From assembly GCA_004335835.1 (NCBI GenBank), contig RWJK01000625.1, forward strand, positions 1 to 64,000: DNA of 64,000 nt, read 5' to 3'. This DNA comes from Scenedesmus sp. ARA3. Its lineage: Eukaryota; Chlorophyta; Chlorophyceae; Sphaeropleales; Scenedesmaceae. Within the stretch, counting starts at the first letter, position 1. Each line of letters starts with the position of its first letter. Made by a program: the position numbers and the translations under genes. Below are positions 24,040-35,879 of the stretch, piece by piece. The notes under the pieces are model-generated. The model was not told where the DNA came from and made no database searches. It saw only the letters and a program-made list of their open reading frames with translations.

Positions 24040-24378
24040 AGAAGGGCTCTCAGCAGCTGGTGATGCTGCAGGCATCTTCTGCACTGTTAGAGGCTGCTGT
24101 GCTGCTAGTGCCTTGAGTGACTTGCTGCTGCCCTTCTTTGTAGCTTTGCTTGGTTGCGACGTGCTCCCCGTGCTGCTGCTGCCATTAGCCACGCCTTCAC
24201 CAGCAGCAGCAGCACTGGCCACTCGGCTGTTGCTGTTGGCTGCGGAAGTAATTGGCTTCAAATCCCCGTCAGCGTCAAAGACAGCGACGATGCCATCGCC
24301 CCTAGCCACTGCTGCAATGCGCTTTAGCAGAGTTGGCGCTGCTTCAAGCCGCGGCAACTGCTGCAAGCTGGCCTGCAC

Positions 24379-24437
<59 letters not shown>

Positions 24438-25230
24438 CTAGTGGTACTGCCATAGCATGTACCATTGGTGGGTTCCACATCTGCCCACGTGCTGCGTCTT
24501 CATCTGCTGCTGCTGCTGCCGCGCCCTTGCAGGCACTGCTGTTATTGCCGGGTGTCATTTCTGTCATATTCCAAGCAGCGCAGCACTTGCGTGATCTGCT
24601 GAAGTCCCAGCAGGCCACTCTGCTGTCTAGCCCAGCTGACAGCAGCTGCCAGGGCTTATGGCGCCTAAAACACACCGCGGATGCGAGTGGCTTGTGTGCT
24701 GCCTTGATGCAGCGCACTGGCTGCAGCTGCGGCTGCTTGTGGAGCTGCAGCTGCAGCTTTGATAGGTCAAACAGGTTGATGTCGCCTGCACGGATCAAAG
24801 GCAGCAGCAGCAGCAGCAGCAGCAGCTGTGAGTGCCACTGCGGAGATGGGGGATGCATCAGCTAACACAGACAGCGCAACGACGCTGTTGCGGTTGTACC
24901 TTGACCTGCAGCAGCTGCAGAGGGGAGGCGCTTGCTTCTTTGCCATGTGCAGCATGCATAATGCTTTGACGACTTAGCTTTCTTGACGACTTGTCCAAAC
25001 TTTACGGTCCCAGAAGTGTACATGCTAGGAAGCTCACAGTCCCAGGCATGCCCAGGTTTTGAAGTTCATACTGCAGCGCACCTGTGTCGTCTGCTGCTGC
25101 CAGGTAGGTCCCCTGGTGGTTGACAGCCAGTGCACTGATGTCATCCAGTGACACCAGCTGCCTCGCAACAACCTGCAGCTCTAGCTGCTGCTGCTGCTCT
25201 GCTGGAGGCTTGCCTTCCTGCACGCTGCTA

Positions 25231-25275
<45 letters not shown>

Positions 25276-25975
25276 TGAGGGTCAATGCTGCTGCTGGGCT
25301 GCTGCTGGTCCTGCCAGCCAGCAGGCACGGTTACTACTAGCTGCTGCAGCTCCCGCCCTGCAGCAGCAAACAGCACCAGGCTGTGCCCGCCACTGCTGCT
25401 GCTGCTGCTGGGGTGTGTTGCAGGGTGGAATGCAACTGCTGCCACAGCGTCGCTGTCTGAGAGTTGCGCCTTGGCAAGCAGCTGCCAGCTCAGTAGCGAA
25501 TGCAGGCAGAGTGCACCATCCTGCAAGGCAGGTACCAGCGAATAACAGGCACAGGAAAGTCCATGGTCAGGCGCACTGCACTGCAACAACTGTGATACGC
25601 AGCAACAGTACTGCAAATATTGCAGCAGACGTAAGGTTACCTCACGGTGCGTGAGCAAACATGTTGTAGAAATGATGGTGACAATTGCTTGCTGCAGCCT
25701 GCTGCAGCTTTCCTACAACTTGTGGTGCTGAGCACTATCCTATCAGGACAAAGCTCCAAGCTCTCCTATGTGGGCCGTGACACAAGCCAAAAGTAGCTGC
25801 AGCAGATGCTGATGCTGCTGCTCACCTCTGCCCCTGAAGCCAGTATGCAGCCGTCTGCTTTTGCTGCGAGGCAAGCCACCGCATCTGTGTGGCCCTTCAG
25901 CAGAGCTATGCGCCGCATGCTGGGGCTGCTGCCATTGCCTGCAGCTGCAGCTGCAACTGGCGAGCTGCTAGACAT
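23392..25975 (-). CDS. WDR53-like WD40 repeat protein
   Basis: Three exons, 25826-25975, 25082-25520, 23392-24785 (minus); 1983 bases, 660 residues. WD40 proteins form a beta-propeller for protein binding; human WDR53 is linked to DDB1/CUL4 ubiquitin ligase complexes. The repeat order follows WDR53: LLKGHTDAVACLAA / LASGAEDGALCLHSL; DDISALAVNHQGTYLAAADD joined to TGDINLFDLSKL; KPLASAVCFRRHKPWQLL / SAGLDSRVACWDFSR; a degraded repeat (AVARGDGIVAVFDAD); then VVFLPWRGGCRYLLSGGED / GRLLLWDWQ; and HKRKVNALCC / VADTSRTVSV. Both junctions interrupt blades in phase. Human WDR53 is about 358 residues; the excess here is poly-Ala, poly-Gln and poly-Ser between blades. The start at 25975 is the ATG nearest the first blade; an earlier in-frame start is possible. 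Confidence 0.75.
23776..23817. repeat. (CAG)n run read as poly-Ala
   Basis: Fourteen CAG units on the + strand, GCT in the WDR53-like frame. They encode an Ala tract just after the blade ending LLLWDWQ. Confidence 0.9.
24381..24435. repeat. (CTG)n run read as poly-Ser
   Basis: About 18 CTG units on the + strand, AGC in the WDR53-like frame. They encode a Ser tract between two blades. Confidence 0.9.
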
Positions 25976-26930
25976 GCTGCTATGCTCGTCGTGGTTGTAA
26001 GTTGGTAAAGTAACCAGGCAAATCAGTTGGTGAGCAGCAGCTTGCAGGACAGCCTGATGGAGAGGGCAGAGTGACAAAGCACAAGGATACTGCCTGGGTG
26101 AAAGCAGCAGATGTGGCTGCAGCTGCTGGAGATGTGCTGAGAGTACGCTGTTGAGTGAGCTTGTGCAGCCGTGGCTGCTTGAACTTCGTCGATCAGGCTG
26201 CCACCGATAACAGCAGCAGTAACAGTCACTCAGTCACTAGACACCCAAAGCCCCAGGGGACAGGGAGGCCACACGCTCGCGAACGTCACAACCAAGACTC
26301 AAGCACACGTTGTTTGTTCAGACCGATGAAACAGTGAAACAGAAGCGAGTACATTACTGATTTCGGAGTCACTTCCTGCCGTTTCAGATCATTACAGCAT
26401 AGATTAAATGCAAATAAAAATGGTTTTTAGTCTCTTACGATGAGGGGAGCGAGATCGAGTGCTGCGAGATGCAATTTTGCTTGGCTTCTGGGTGAGTCGC
26501 TTGTTGAACGCCCCATTCAACAATCAGAAACCATAGTATTTTATGTTGAATACATTTATTGAAGTATGCGCATGGCAGTGGAAAGCTTGCAGTTGTTTGG
26601 TCAAGTGGGCGCCCTTCAAAGTGAACCGATGCGGAGCAACAGAGGCCTACACGGCCGACATCATGGTCATTTTGGTTTAGAATTTCAGCTGTTTGATGTT
26701 CGCGGTCAGACGTCTGTGCTTTACAACATACGGCAAGCCTGCACACTCTGCGTTGCACGGCACGGGAACACACAGCTTCTGCAGCAAGCGTGTCTCGGGC
26801 AATCGCAAATGACACTATGAATGCTAAGATACCACTACCAAGGCGGGGTGCCAGCTGCAACATGTTGTATGAGCTGCCATACCTCTGGTTCACTTGCTGG
26901 GTGATACGTGTCATCAGCAGTGCACTGCTG
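25976..26930. promoter_or_regulatory. Divergent promoter region
   Basis: About 955 bases between the WDR53-like gene (minus) and the matrix protein (plus). No gene supported. It is AT-richer near 26390-26560 (for example GCAAATAAAAATGG). Long open frames on both strands here are chance frames without motifs. Confidence 0.4.
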
Positions 26931-27030
26931 ATGTTCTGCTTGCATGTTCTGCCTGCAGGTGTGTTTCTGCTACTGGGGGCGCTTGATTCTGCCTCAACTT
27001 TCTCAAGTGCATCACAGCAGCAGCAAGTGC

Positions 27031-27080
<50 letters not shown>

Positions 27081-29415
27081 TTTGCGCCATGGCGCGAGCC
27101 GCAGCAGCAGCACACCCATGCTGCAGCAGCAAGCGGCAGAGGCAGAAGCGCAAAGTTGCAGCAGCATACTACCAACATGCTGTCAACTGCGCGGCAACGG
27201 CAGCAGCAGCAGCAGCAGACGCTGCTGCGTGAGACACCCAGCAGCACTACTGCCCAGGTTGCAGGCCCTTCCCGCAGCTTGCTGCAGGGCGCAACCAGCT
27301 ACCAGCCGCCAAAGTTCTTCATCAGCAGCGTCAAAGCAACCGTGGTGAACACATATGAGTGGCAGATCAGCCGGCAGGCCACTGCGGGCGGCGTGACACT
27401 TACTGCAAATGGCCAGGAGCGGCAGCAGATGGGTGAGCGGGACAACTGCCAGAGGTAGCAGCAGCATCACTGAACAAGCAGTGGTCATAGCAACAGCAAC
27501 AGCAGCAGCAGCAGCAGCGGCGTTAGCATTTGTTATTGCAACACCAGCAATAGCAGCAGCAAGGTACTGGCAATGCTGCTGCAGTTGTTGCCTTTATGCT
27601 CCATGTGTATGCAAGCTGATGCTGTTGCAACCATCAGTCGCCTACGGCAGCAGGTGTATCACATGCACCTTCACTACCTTCACCTGCACACTGCCTCTCC
27701 CTGACAGCTATTGCTGTACCGTAAAGTGACTTTCTCCATCACCATCCGGTGTCTGAGCAGCAGTTGACGCCTCCATCTCATCCACCCCATAGACAGAGTT
27801 TCTCACACGCACACACACGCAACTGTATTGTGCAGGTTACACCCTGACCTACACCAGGGTGCTGCAAAAGCGCGAGTTTGTCGTCGAGGGTTCAGCCGAC
27901 GTCACAAACCTAAGCGGCGTCGACAAGCTCACGCTGCTGTCACTCACCGTCTTTGTCGGGACAGCAGAAACCAGCCCAGTGTGCAGAGGCATGCCAAGGA
28001 CAAGTTACACCATGCAGCCAGTCGAGACGCTAAAATGCCCGTTCAAACTGGTTTTAACAACGTCACCGGGCGCCGCACAGCTGACCGGGTTTGTTCAAAC
28101 TGCCCGCAGCCGAGTCGCTGCAGACCCAGTGCCGTTTTCATTTGAAGCGTGCAGCGGCGGAAGCAGCAGCGGCGCCGGCGGCAGCAGCAGCAGCAGCGGC
28201 CTCACATCTTTCAGCAGCCTGGGCAGCAGTACCACAGTCCCTGTAGGCACCGCTGTCACCTGCACAATTCAGAACTCTGGCGACTGCGTGTACATCACAG
28301 ATGGAAGCTACATCCAAAACAAATTCCAAGATACAGCAGGCACAGCAGCAGCTGGGGAGATTCCTCGCAGCCAGCTCTTTGCTGTTGGCAACAACCCCGC
28401 AACCCCCTGGGGATCATCCACACAAGGGCCGCCACGCAGTGAGCCAACCCTGCCAGCAGATGCAACAGCAGCAGCAGATACAGCCGCCAGCAGCAGCGGC
28501 AGAGCCAGCATTGCGGACCTGCCAGATGCTTCCTGGTGGAACCGCCGCAGGCTGCTGCTGCAGCAGCAGCAGCAGCAGCAGCGGTGGCGGCGCAGCTTGC
28601 TTGGCAAGGCAACTTCACCAGCAGATGCAGCAGCAGCAGGTGGAGCGCTGCGTGTCCTGCAGCAGGTGCCACTGAGTGGCCCTGTTGCTGCCGGCTCACA
28701 GCGCGGCAATCAATTTAAATGGCCGGTTCCACAAGTGGTTGGTGTGCGGCCGCCGGTGGGCATAAACGGCACGCCGTCAGGCGCAGTGCCGCCCAAAAAG
28801 ATATGTGAAAGCCAGCCGTTCCAATTTTCAATGATCTTTGGGCCGCTGATGCCTGAGGCCTGCGGCATCTTTGAGGTGAGCTGCCAGCAAGTGTAAACAA
28901 GCATGTTGTTGCCAGCGACCCAGGCAGTACAAGTAAAGCCTTGACGATTGTGAAGTAAATTACAGGGAGCAGTGCTCAAGGGTTCTGCACCAGGCTGAAC
29001 CACGCCTCACCTGCCTGCGTTGATTTGGTGGCTGCCTGCCCGTGTTGTCGTGCCCCTTGCAGGTGCACAACACAGCAGCAGCAGCCTACACCGACAGCAG
29101 CAGGCCTGCATTCAACCACACCACCTACTCCTACCTCACAGTGCATTGCCCGGTTGCAGACCCTGCAGCTGCAGCCGCTGCTGCATCTGGCAGCCTGCGT
29201 TTCAGGTCAGTAGATGACATAAACCCTGCAGCTGGTGCTGCTGGCAGCACTGCAGCCACAGAAGTGCCTCAGCCAGCAGCAGCACCAGCAGGTCCAGCAC
29301 AGCTGAGCTTTTCCAACTTCAGAAGCAATGAGGCAGCACGGCTGTACTCGCCACTCAGCAGCAGCTATGCAGCGGTGCACACGCGCGCTGCTGTGAGGCC
29401 GGAGGCGGCGGGGGG

Positions 29416-29449
<34 letters not shown>

Positions 29450-32400
29450 GGCAGCAGTGGAGCTCGTGTGGGCAGCAGCGCAGCGCGGCTCTATGGTCCT
29501 GCAATCGACAGCAGCAGCAGCAGCGATAAATCAGACTCCGTGCCAGTTCCAGCAGAGCAGGCGTTGCTGGAAGTCGGCTCATACAACACAGACGCAGATT
29601 ACAGCAGTGAGGCAGCAGCAGCTAAAACACACAGCACTCTAGCACCTGCAAGCACTGCTGGCGGCAGAGCTACTGCGTCATTTGCACAAGCAGCGGTCAC
29701 CCCGCCCGCCGATGCAAGCAGCATCAATGCGACAGCAGCTGGCAATGCAACAAACAATTCTCTGCCTCCCGCTTCCCCAGCCATACCGCTGCCACCATCC
29801 AAGCTGCGTGTTACAATCTTAAACGTGCAGCCTACTCTGCTAAGCAGCTACCCCTGGTCACTGTCCAGCAAGCCAGTCGCACAGCAAGTCGGCAACGTCA
29901 CAATGGTCGGCTGCCAGCTGATTGCTGCTAGGGAACAAGGCAAAACCGGGCAGCTGCTGACTGGCAACTTACGGCTAGGCAATCCCAGTAGGGTTACAGA
30001 TGCAGATGCAGCAGTGATACGTGTTAGATCTGTGACTGTGACTGCTGATGTGCTGAGTGAGACTGAGGGAAGGCTGCAGCCTGTGACGGCTGTGGCGCAG
30101 TGCAGGGGTACTGCAGAAGGCGGGGCGCTGGAGTTGATGCCCTGGAGGCGCACAAACTGCAGGTGGTGTTCACTGGTTTTGAGAGATGAAGGTTTTGTTG
30201 GCTTGCAGGGGTATGCTGTGGGTGAAGTGTTACTTGCATATGTCTGCAAGATGGGGTTGGCAAGCATAGCGCAAGAAGAGTGTGCCTGCTTCTGTTGCTG
30301 TCGCGCTGTTGGTGGTGTAGTGACGTGCAGCTTGATCAGTGCATGTGCTGGTACCAGTACATCTTCATAGGAATATACCCGAACCTGTGCAATTGCAATG
30401 TTGCTTATACTTAACATCAGCGTGGCCTGCCTGCCTGCCTGTCTGCCTGCCTGCCTGCCTCCCTGCCTGCCTGCCTGCCTGCCTGCCTATTGCCTGCCTG
30501 CTTGTCTGTCTGCTGCCTGCAGCTTTGAGATGAAGATCTCTGCCTCCATCGAGGGCAAGCCTCTTCGCTCACTGACTGGCAACCTGATCGCAACAGCAGT
30601 AGTGGAAGCAGCCAACCCCAACAGCCCAACACCCAGCACCCCAGCAGCAGCAGCAGCAGGTGCAGCTACCCAGGATGTGCCAAGCCCTCCCTTCCCTTAC
30701 GAGTTCATTCCCAAGCTCCAAGCACAAGCAGCAAGCGGCAACAGCAGCACCAATGGGACCAGCGCAGGTGGCCCTGTCACTGCCACTGCTGAATCACCTT
30801 CCGGCATACGCAACTTGGCTGTCGGCAGCTGCGCAGATTTGTCAGCTGGTGTGATAGTGGCTCAGGAGCTTCCAGTGGATGCTGCTGCGCAAGCAGCAGC
30901 AGTGGCAGCAGCAGGCGCAAACGGCACCACGGCAGATGGCAGGGGCGGCAAGTGCCTGAGGGTGTGTGGGCTGGAGTTTCCGGCCGGCACAAATGTGACG
31001 GTGATGGCGCCTTTGACAGGTTATGCGCAGCAGCAGTGCGGCACTACACAGGTGGGCACGTGTGGGACGCGATATCATCGATGATGTTGTTGTGTGATAG
31101 AGGGTGGTGTGCCTTATAGAAGGGGTGCTGCTGGCAGCAAGATATTGCTCACATGCTTGCATGACTGCGCACACGTTATTGTGCTTGTTTGCTTGGTGCT
31201 GCTAATGGCGGGTGCTTTGGTGCCTGTGCAGTGCACCACCAGCTGCATCAGGAAACGGACGTTTGGCTTTCACCTCGTTCACCGTACTCAACTGCTCAGG
31301 CAAGTGCCTGTGTGCATTGCGCGGCGACTGCAACCTGTTGCTGATGCTTGAATGCTGCGGCTGAAACTGCTTCTGTGCCTCATGTAATGCTGCTGCAGGT
31401 GACCTGTGTTGGCGCCATCCTGCCTGACAACGCCGGCTGGCAGGGCCAAGGCAAACTCAGCCCAGCAGTTGTCACCACAAGCAGTGACCTGACCATCTCC
31501 AGCCTGCAATGTGCAGCAGACATTGCAGCACGCCTGCAAAACGCCACAGCCGCAAAAACAAACAGCAGCTTGCTGGCCCCACCGGCTGGCCCTCCGGTGC
31601 AGCTTCTGGTGACAGATGTGAAGGCGCAGCAGGTGCAGCAGTACAATTGGACCTCAAACCTCACACTGGGATCTGAGCCTGTCACTGCCAATGGATCGGC
31701 GGCGGGTGACACTATCGTACTGCCAGCCGGCGGCGGCGCAGCAACACTCACACTCGTTGCGCAGCACATCAAGTCAGCGCTGCCAGCTGCTGGAAAGATC
31801 ACTGGGCAGCTGCAGGTGCAGGTGAATCCGGCAAGGGCCCGGTCAGCTGCAGATGCCAGCGTTTCAGGTTTAGGGCTGCTTAAACCTGAGCTGGCGCCTC
31901 AGGTTGAGTTTGTCAGTGGGCTGGCAATCTACCTGGTGAAGCCATGTGGCGGTGCCATACAAGGCAACATCAGCGGCTGCAATGCCAATGCAACCCAGAT
32001 CAAGCTGCCGGCAACATGCAGCTTTGAGTTTGCTGGCGTCAACCTGACAGATGCGGCGGCTGGTTACATCGTTGCAAATGTAACTGCAACGCTAGTGATA
32101 CCGCCTCCACCGCCGCCGCCACCTCCTGGCAGCCCACAGCCGGCGTCACCAGCTCCCGGCGGTGACGTACCGCCGCCAGCTGGTGACACCGGCGGTGCAG
32201 CGCCCCCGGGTGATACAGGCGATACAACGACCACTGATGGTACAGCCGGTGACACAGCGGGTGACGCCACAGATCCGGCTGCTGACCCAAATGCAGCTGG
32301 TGACGCAGCAGGTGACGCAGCAGGTGGTGCAGCGGACTCGCCGCCACAGCAGCCGGCGTCATTTGCGCAAGCTGGCTCATCTTTCATGCAAGTTACGCCT

Positions 32401-33491
32401 GTGAGCCAGCCGCCGGTGCCGGCCACAAATGTGACAGATACAGCTGGTGACTACAAAGAGCCTGACACTGGGGCAGATACAGCAGCAGACGGAGGTGTTG
32501 AAACACCTGCAGATGGAGCTGATGCTGCAGATGTGTCACCGGCTCCAGCAGCAGATGGTACCGATGCTCCCCCAGCAAATGGTGGTACTGCAGATGGTAC
32601 TGCGACCCCACCAACACCTGCTAGTGACACTGGTGGCAATGTCACCAGCACACCCCCAGCTGGCAGCAACAGTACAGCATCAAACGGTACCGCACCAGGC
32701 AATGGTACTGCACCAGGCAACGGTACCGCAGTCGCTCCCGCACCAACTACGGTACAAATCACAGTGCAGTCTGCTCCAGTGACAGCGCTGCTGTCAGATG
32801 CAGAGGAGATCGAGGTGGATCAGTGCCTGAAAGTGACGAGCAGCTTCAAGCTCACCGCTGCCGGAGTTACACCCAACACACCAGCACCAGCCAGTGGCGG
32901 GAACAGCACCGCAGCACTGCCGCAGCCGGTGCTGCTGACCACCAGTGAGCTGCCACCCAGTGGGCAGCTGTGCTTCAGCTCCCAAATCACCTACAACCTG
33001 CAAGTTGGACCTGTCACCAGCAGCAGCAGCAGTGGTGGTGGTGTTGCTAGTGCTGGAGGAGCTGCTTTTGCATCTTATGGTGGCACAGCAGGACCCGGTC
33101 AGGGGATGCAGGTATGTAGCTGAGCCCTGTCCATATGCAGGACGTGCATGCCGCAGCTGTATTGTGGCCGTCGATGCCTTGTGGTCTGCATGCATGCGTG
33201 GATGTGCACTTTGTGATGCAATTGCAGGAATCTGCTGTGGCGTAGCAGCTGTGGGTTGCTGCATGCCTGGGTTGTGCTTGTCTCAGTTTAGTTGCTGCAG
33301 TGTGATGCCAACTCACCGCACCACCTGTGCCTCGCGCCCCCGCCGCTGTTGCATCAATGTCTGCCTTGCAGGAGTCTGGAAGGGCGTCCGTGAACCCCAG
33401 CAGTGGCAGCAGCACCAGCAGCAGCAGCAGCAGCGGCGGTGAAAGCAGCGCCAGCAACGCCTGGCAGGTGCACATAGGCGGATTCCCTTAG
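26931..33491 (+). CDS. Large secreted matrix/cell-wall glycoprotein with repeated beta-type modules
   Basis: Six exons: 26931-27432, 27836-28875, 29063-30162, 30523-31051, 31399-33111, 33372-33491; 5004 bases, 1667 residues. A signal peptide opens it (MFCLHVLPAGVFLLLGALDS), then a poly-Ser linker. At least three related modules follow. Each has a hydrophobic strand ending in Tyr/Trp (VKATVVNTYEWQIS; RVTILNVQPTLLSSYPWSLS; LLVTDVKAQQVQQYNW) and a later strand (SLTVFVGTAE; VRSVTVTADVL). Spaced Cys and many Asn-X-Thr/Ser sites suit an N-glycosylated wall protein. Near the end is PPPPPPPPPGSPQPASPAP, hydroxyproline-like, then an Asp/Thr/Gly-rich repeat. There is no C-terminal membrane anchor. It resembles volvocine matrix proteins in layout only; I cannot name the family. 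A possible extra cassette exon at about 31232-31290 was left out. Confidence 0.75.
27031..27080 (+). repeat. (AGC)n run read as poly-Ser
   Basis: About 16 AGC units in the matrix-protein frame, forming a Ser linker between the signal peptide and the first module. Confidence 0.9.
30425..30520 (+). repeat. GCCT tetranucleotide tract before a 3' splice site
   Basis: About 20 imperfect GCCT units run up to the CTGCAG acceptor of the matrix-protein exon that starts at 30523. The tract supplies an extended pyrimidine-rich region. Confidence 0.85.
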
Positions 33492-33990
33492 CTGGTGATA
33501 TGCCGCTGCGGAAGCTGGCTTTGCTGTGTTTGCTAGTTTGCTGCGCACGCCTTTGTATTCCTGCTGCAGGAGTTAGCTGTGCTGTATGGTTGCGCTGTGC
33601 TGATTCTTGGGCGTGCGTGTTGACGCCTGCCTGCATGATAGGGCCTCATGTGCCTCTGCAGCGGTTGAGTGAAATTGGTGCCCGTGACGGGCGGTTGCGC
33701 TAGTGTTGACGGTGACGTGCCCTTATACCATATCCCATTGATTGATTTGGGTGAATCAAGTGTTTCAGAGTCGTGCAGCACACTGAACAGCAATTTGGCA
33801 GAGAACTGAGACTGCCTGTCATTTTGGTTGCTGAAATGTCAAGGCTGGTCACTGGTGTTGGCAAGGGCCCTCAATGTTGCAACATACTAAACTTTTAGGT
33901 GGCTTTGGTTTGTGGCAAGCTCAAGGCAGCCGTGACGGGGGTATTTCCGAGCGGATTGCAAACAGGCGCTTGCTGCCATCTGTTGTGATT

Positions 33991-34070
33991 GTCAGAGTTC
34001 CTGTTGTATTGTCAGACTCCCTGTTGTATTGTCAGAGTCCCTGTTGTATTGTCAGAGTCCCTGTTGTATT
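33991..34070. repeat. Minisatellite, four 20-base units
   Basis: Four head-to-tail copies of a unit like GTCAGAGTCCCTGTTGTATT with one or two substitutions. A truncated fifth unit follows (GTCTGTTC). Confidence 0.95.
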
Positions 34071-34182
34071 GTCTGTTCATTTGTCACACACGTGCGCAGT
34101 GTTCAACCCACGCTACTGGGGGCCTCTTTGCACACTCTCAGTGACAGTGCACTCATGCACACCTTGATACAAACAAGTTGGA

Positions 34183-34212
34183 GTATCTATATATAGATCA
34201 CTATATAGATAC
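34183..34212. repeat. AT-rich palindrome
   Basis: GTATCTATATA and its reverse complement TATATAGATAC flank a short centre. It could form a cruciform or hairpin. No function is assigned. Confidence 0.85.
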
Positions 34213-35400
34213 ACATTCGACTACCCTCCGGACTTGTGGTAAAAGTGCTAAAAGTCGGCTAAAAGTCCCAGGGCACCGGCCTGCAAATCCTTGGGTATAT
34301 TCAATACATATATGAAGTGAACCTCAACGCCATTGGTGGCAGTACTACCTCAGGCACATCAAGATGCGTCGCTACGCATTTACCTTGGTGCTCCCGTGTG
34401 AATTCGTCATCTTACATCCAGGCTTGGGGTGCTGCGCAGCGCCAGTTTCCATGTGCTGCACTGGACCTGCAACTTAGCTTCTGATAATTTGTGGCAAGTC
34501 CTGTACTTTGGGCTAGGTCCACGTGTTGTGTTCCAGCAATGAGCAGCGCTGCTGTGGGTGTCCGAGCAGCTTTGGTGTAACATGCACTGACACCCAGAGA
34601 TAGTTATAACCGTCAACAGGTGCCTCAAACAAACTATTATGACACTGGATATGCCTATCGGTTGAGCAGGCCACACAGAGTGAACCGCAGCGGTGCTCAG
34701 GCAAGGTCAATATTTGCCGCTGAGGAGGCTGCCAGGAGCACACTTGCATGCTTTGCTTGCCACGGTATGGTATTCATAGGATTACCGGGTCCAAAACGTT
34801 ACCAAGCTCGTGTAACTGTAGGCTGCAGTATTCATGTGTTGGTCAGCAGCCTGTCTGCTCACCCGTTTGACTTGCAGTGTGTGTTGACCTACTAGGTGTT
34901 AGTAACATCACATGATGTGCTTGCAGGTGGCACCTGATGAACAACAGGAGCAACCCTGAACAGCTGAGGTTCAAGAAAAAGTAACTGTGCCGTTGATTAG
35001 TGCTGGAACCAGGCTGATGCTGGCTTGAGCTGGACAGGGGCGTCGTCAGGACCACCAACAGCAGATTAGGTTTCACCAGGCCTGTCGACATGCTGACAAC
35101 TTTTCACCCATGACCCACAAGACTTTCCCAACAACTCAAACTCACTTTACTCGACTTTAATTGTTTGTATCGTTAGGCAGCCATCGCAACTTTCAAGTCA
35201 CCGTCTGTTTCGGAACAGCGCTGCTGGGAATAGATCCGAGGGAACGCGCTCAATTAGCTCAATTATCTACGTGTTGAAAGTCCAACTGCCAGCGACGCCG
35301 CAACACGCTCACCGTTCCTGTGCACTCCATCACAGACACTTCACTGCTTGCTGCTGCACTCCAGCCCTCTCATAGCTCCACAAGTTACAGCTGCATCCAC

Positions 35401-35838
35401 ATGTCTGGCATTTTGCAGTTCAACGTCAAGAGGTGCTGCACTTGTCACTGCAGCGGAGCGGAGCAGTATCCAGCATCACCAGCAGCAACAGTACTGCACA
35501 GGCAGCTGTACAGCAGGCGAGAATCACCACTGCAACTCAACTCCAAGCAAGTGTTCAGACGTCAACATAGTTGCTGCCACGCAGCAGGAGCCGCAGCAAG
35601 CAGCAGCAGCAGCGAGCCTGGCGCTCCCTACCACTTTGGCCAAGACACAGCTGCAGGACAGGAGGCATCGCTTGATTGTATCTTCTCAGCAGATGCAGCA
35701 AAGCACTTCCAGCAAGGCGCTGCAGCGCCTACTGCCGCTGCGGGGCAGGAGGGTGCTGAGCCTTGGGGAGTGGGGTGGCAGGTGAATGAGAAGAACTTGC
35801 TGTGGAACGATGACATCAAGATGCGCTTCGTGAAGGTG

Positions 35839-35879
<41 letters not shown>

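Larger units (their letters stand above)
33492..35400. other. 1.9 kb intergenic region with small repeats
   Basis: No gene supported. It contains a 20-base minisatellite (33991-34070), a 30-base AT-rich palindrome (34183-34212) and a TAAAAG-rich patch (about 34240-34270). The promoter of the gene at 35401 should lie in its right part; no TATA box is convincing. Confidence 0.5.

Noticed and set aside
24113..24865. 250-codon + strand frame
   Set aside because: Antisense shadow of the WDR53-like exon; Leu runs come from CTG repeats.
26435..27247. 270-codon minus-strand frame opposite the matrix gene
   Set aside because: Its start is poly-Cys/poly-Leu from the antisense of the Ser tract; the rest has no motif.
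33991..34070. CRISPR-like array of 20-base units
   Set aside because: The units are directly adjacent with no spacers, and the genome is eukaryotic; this is a minisatellite.
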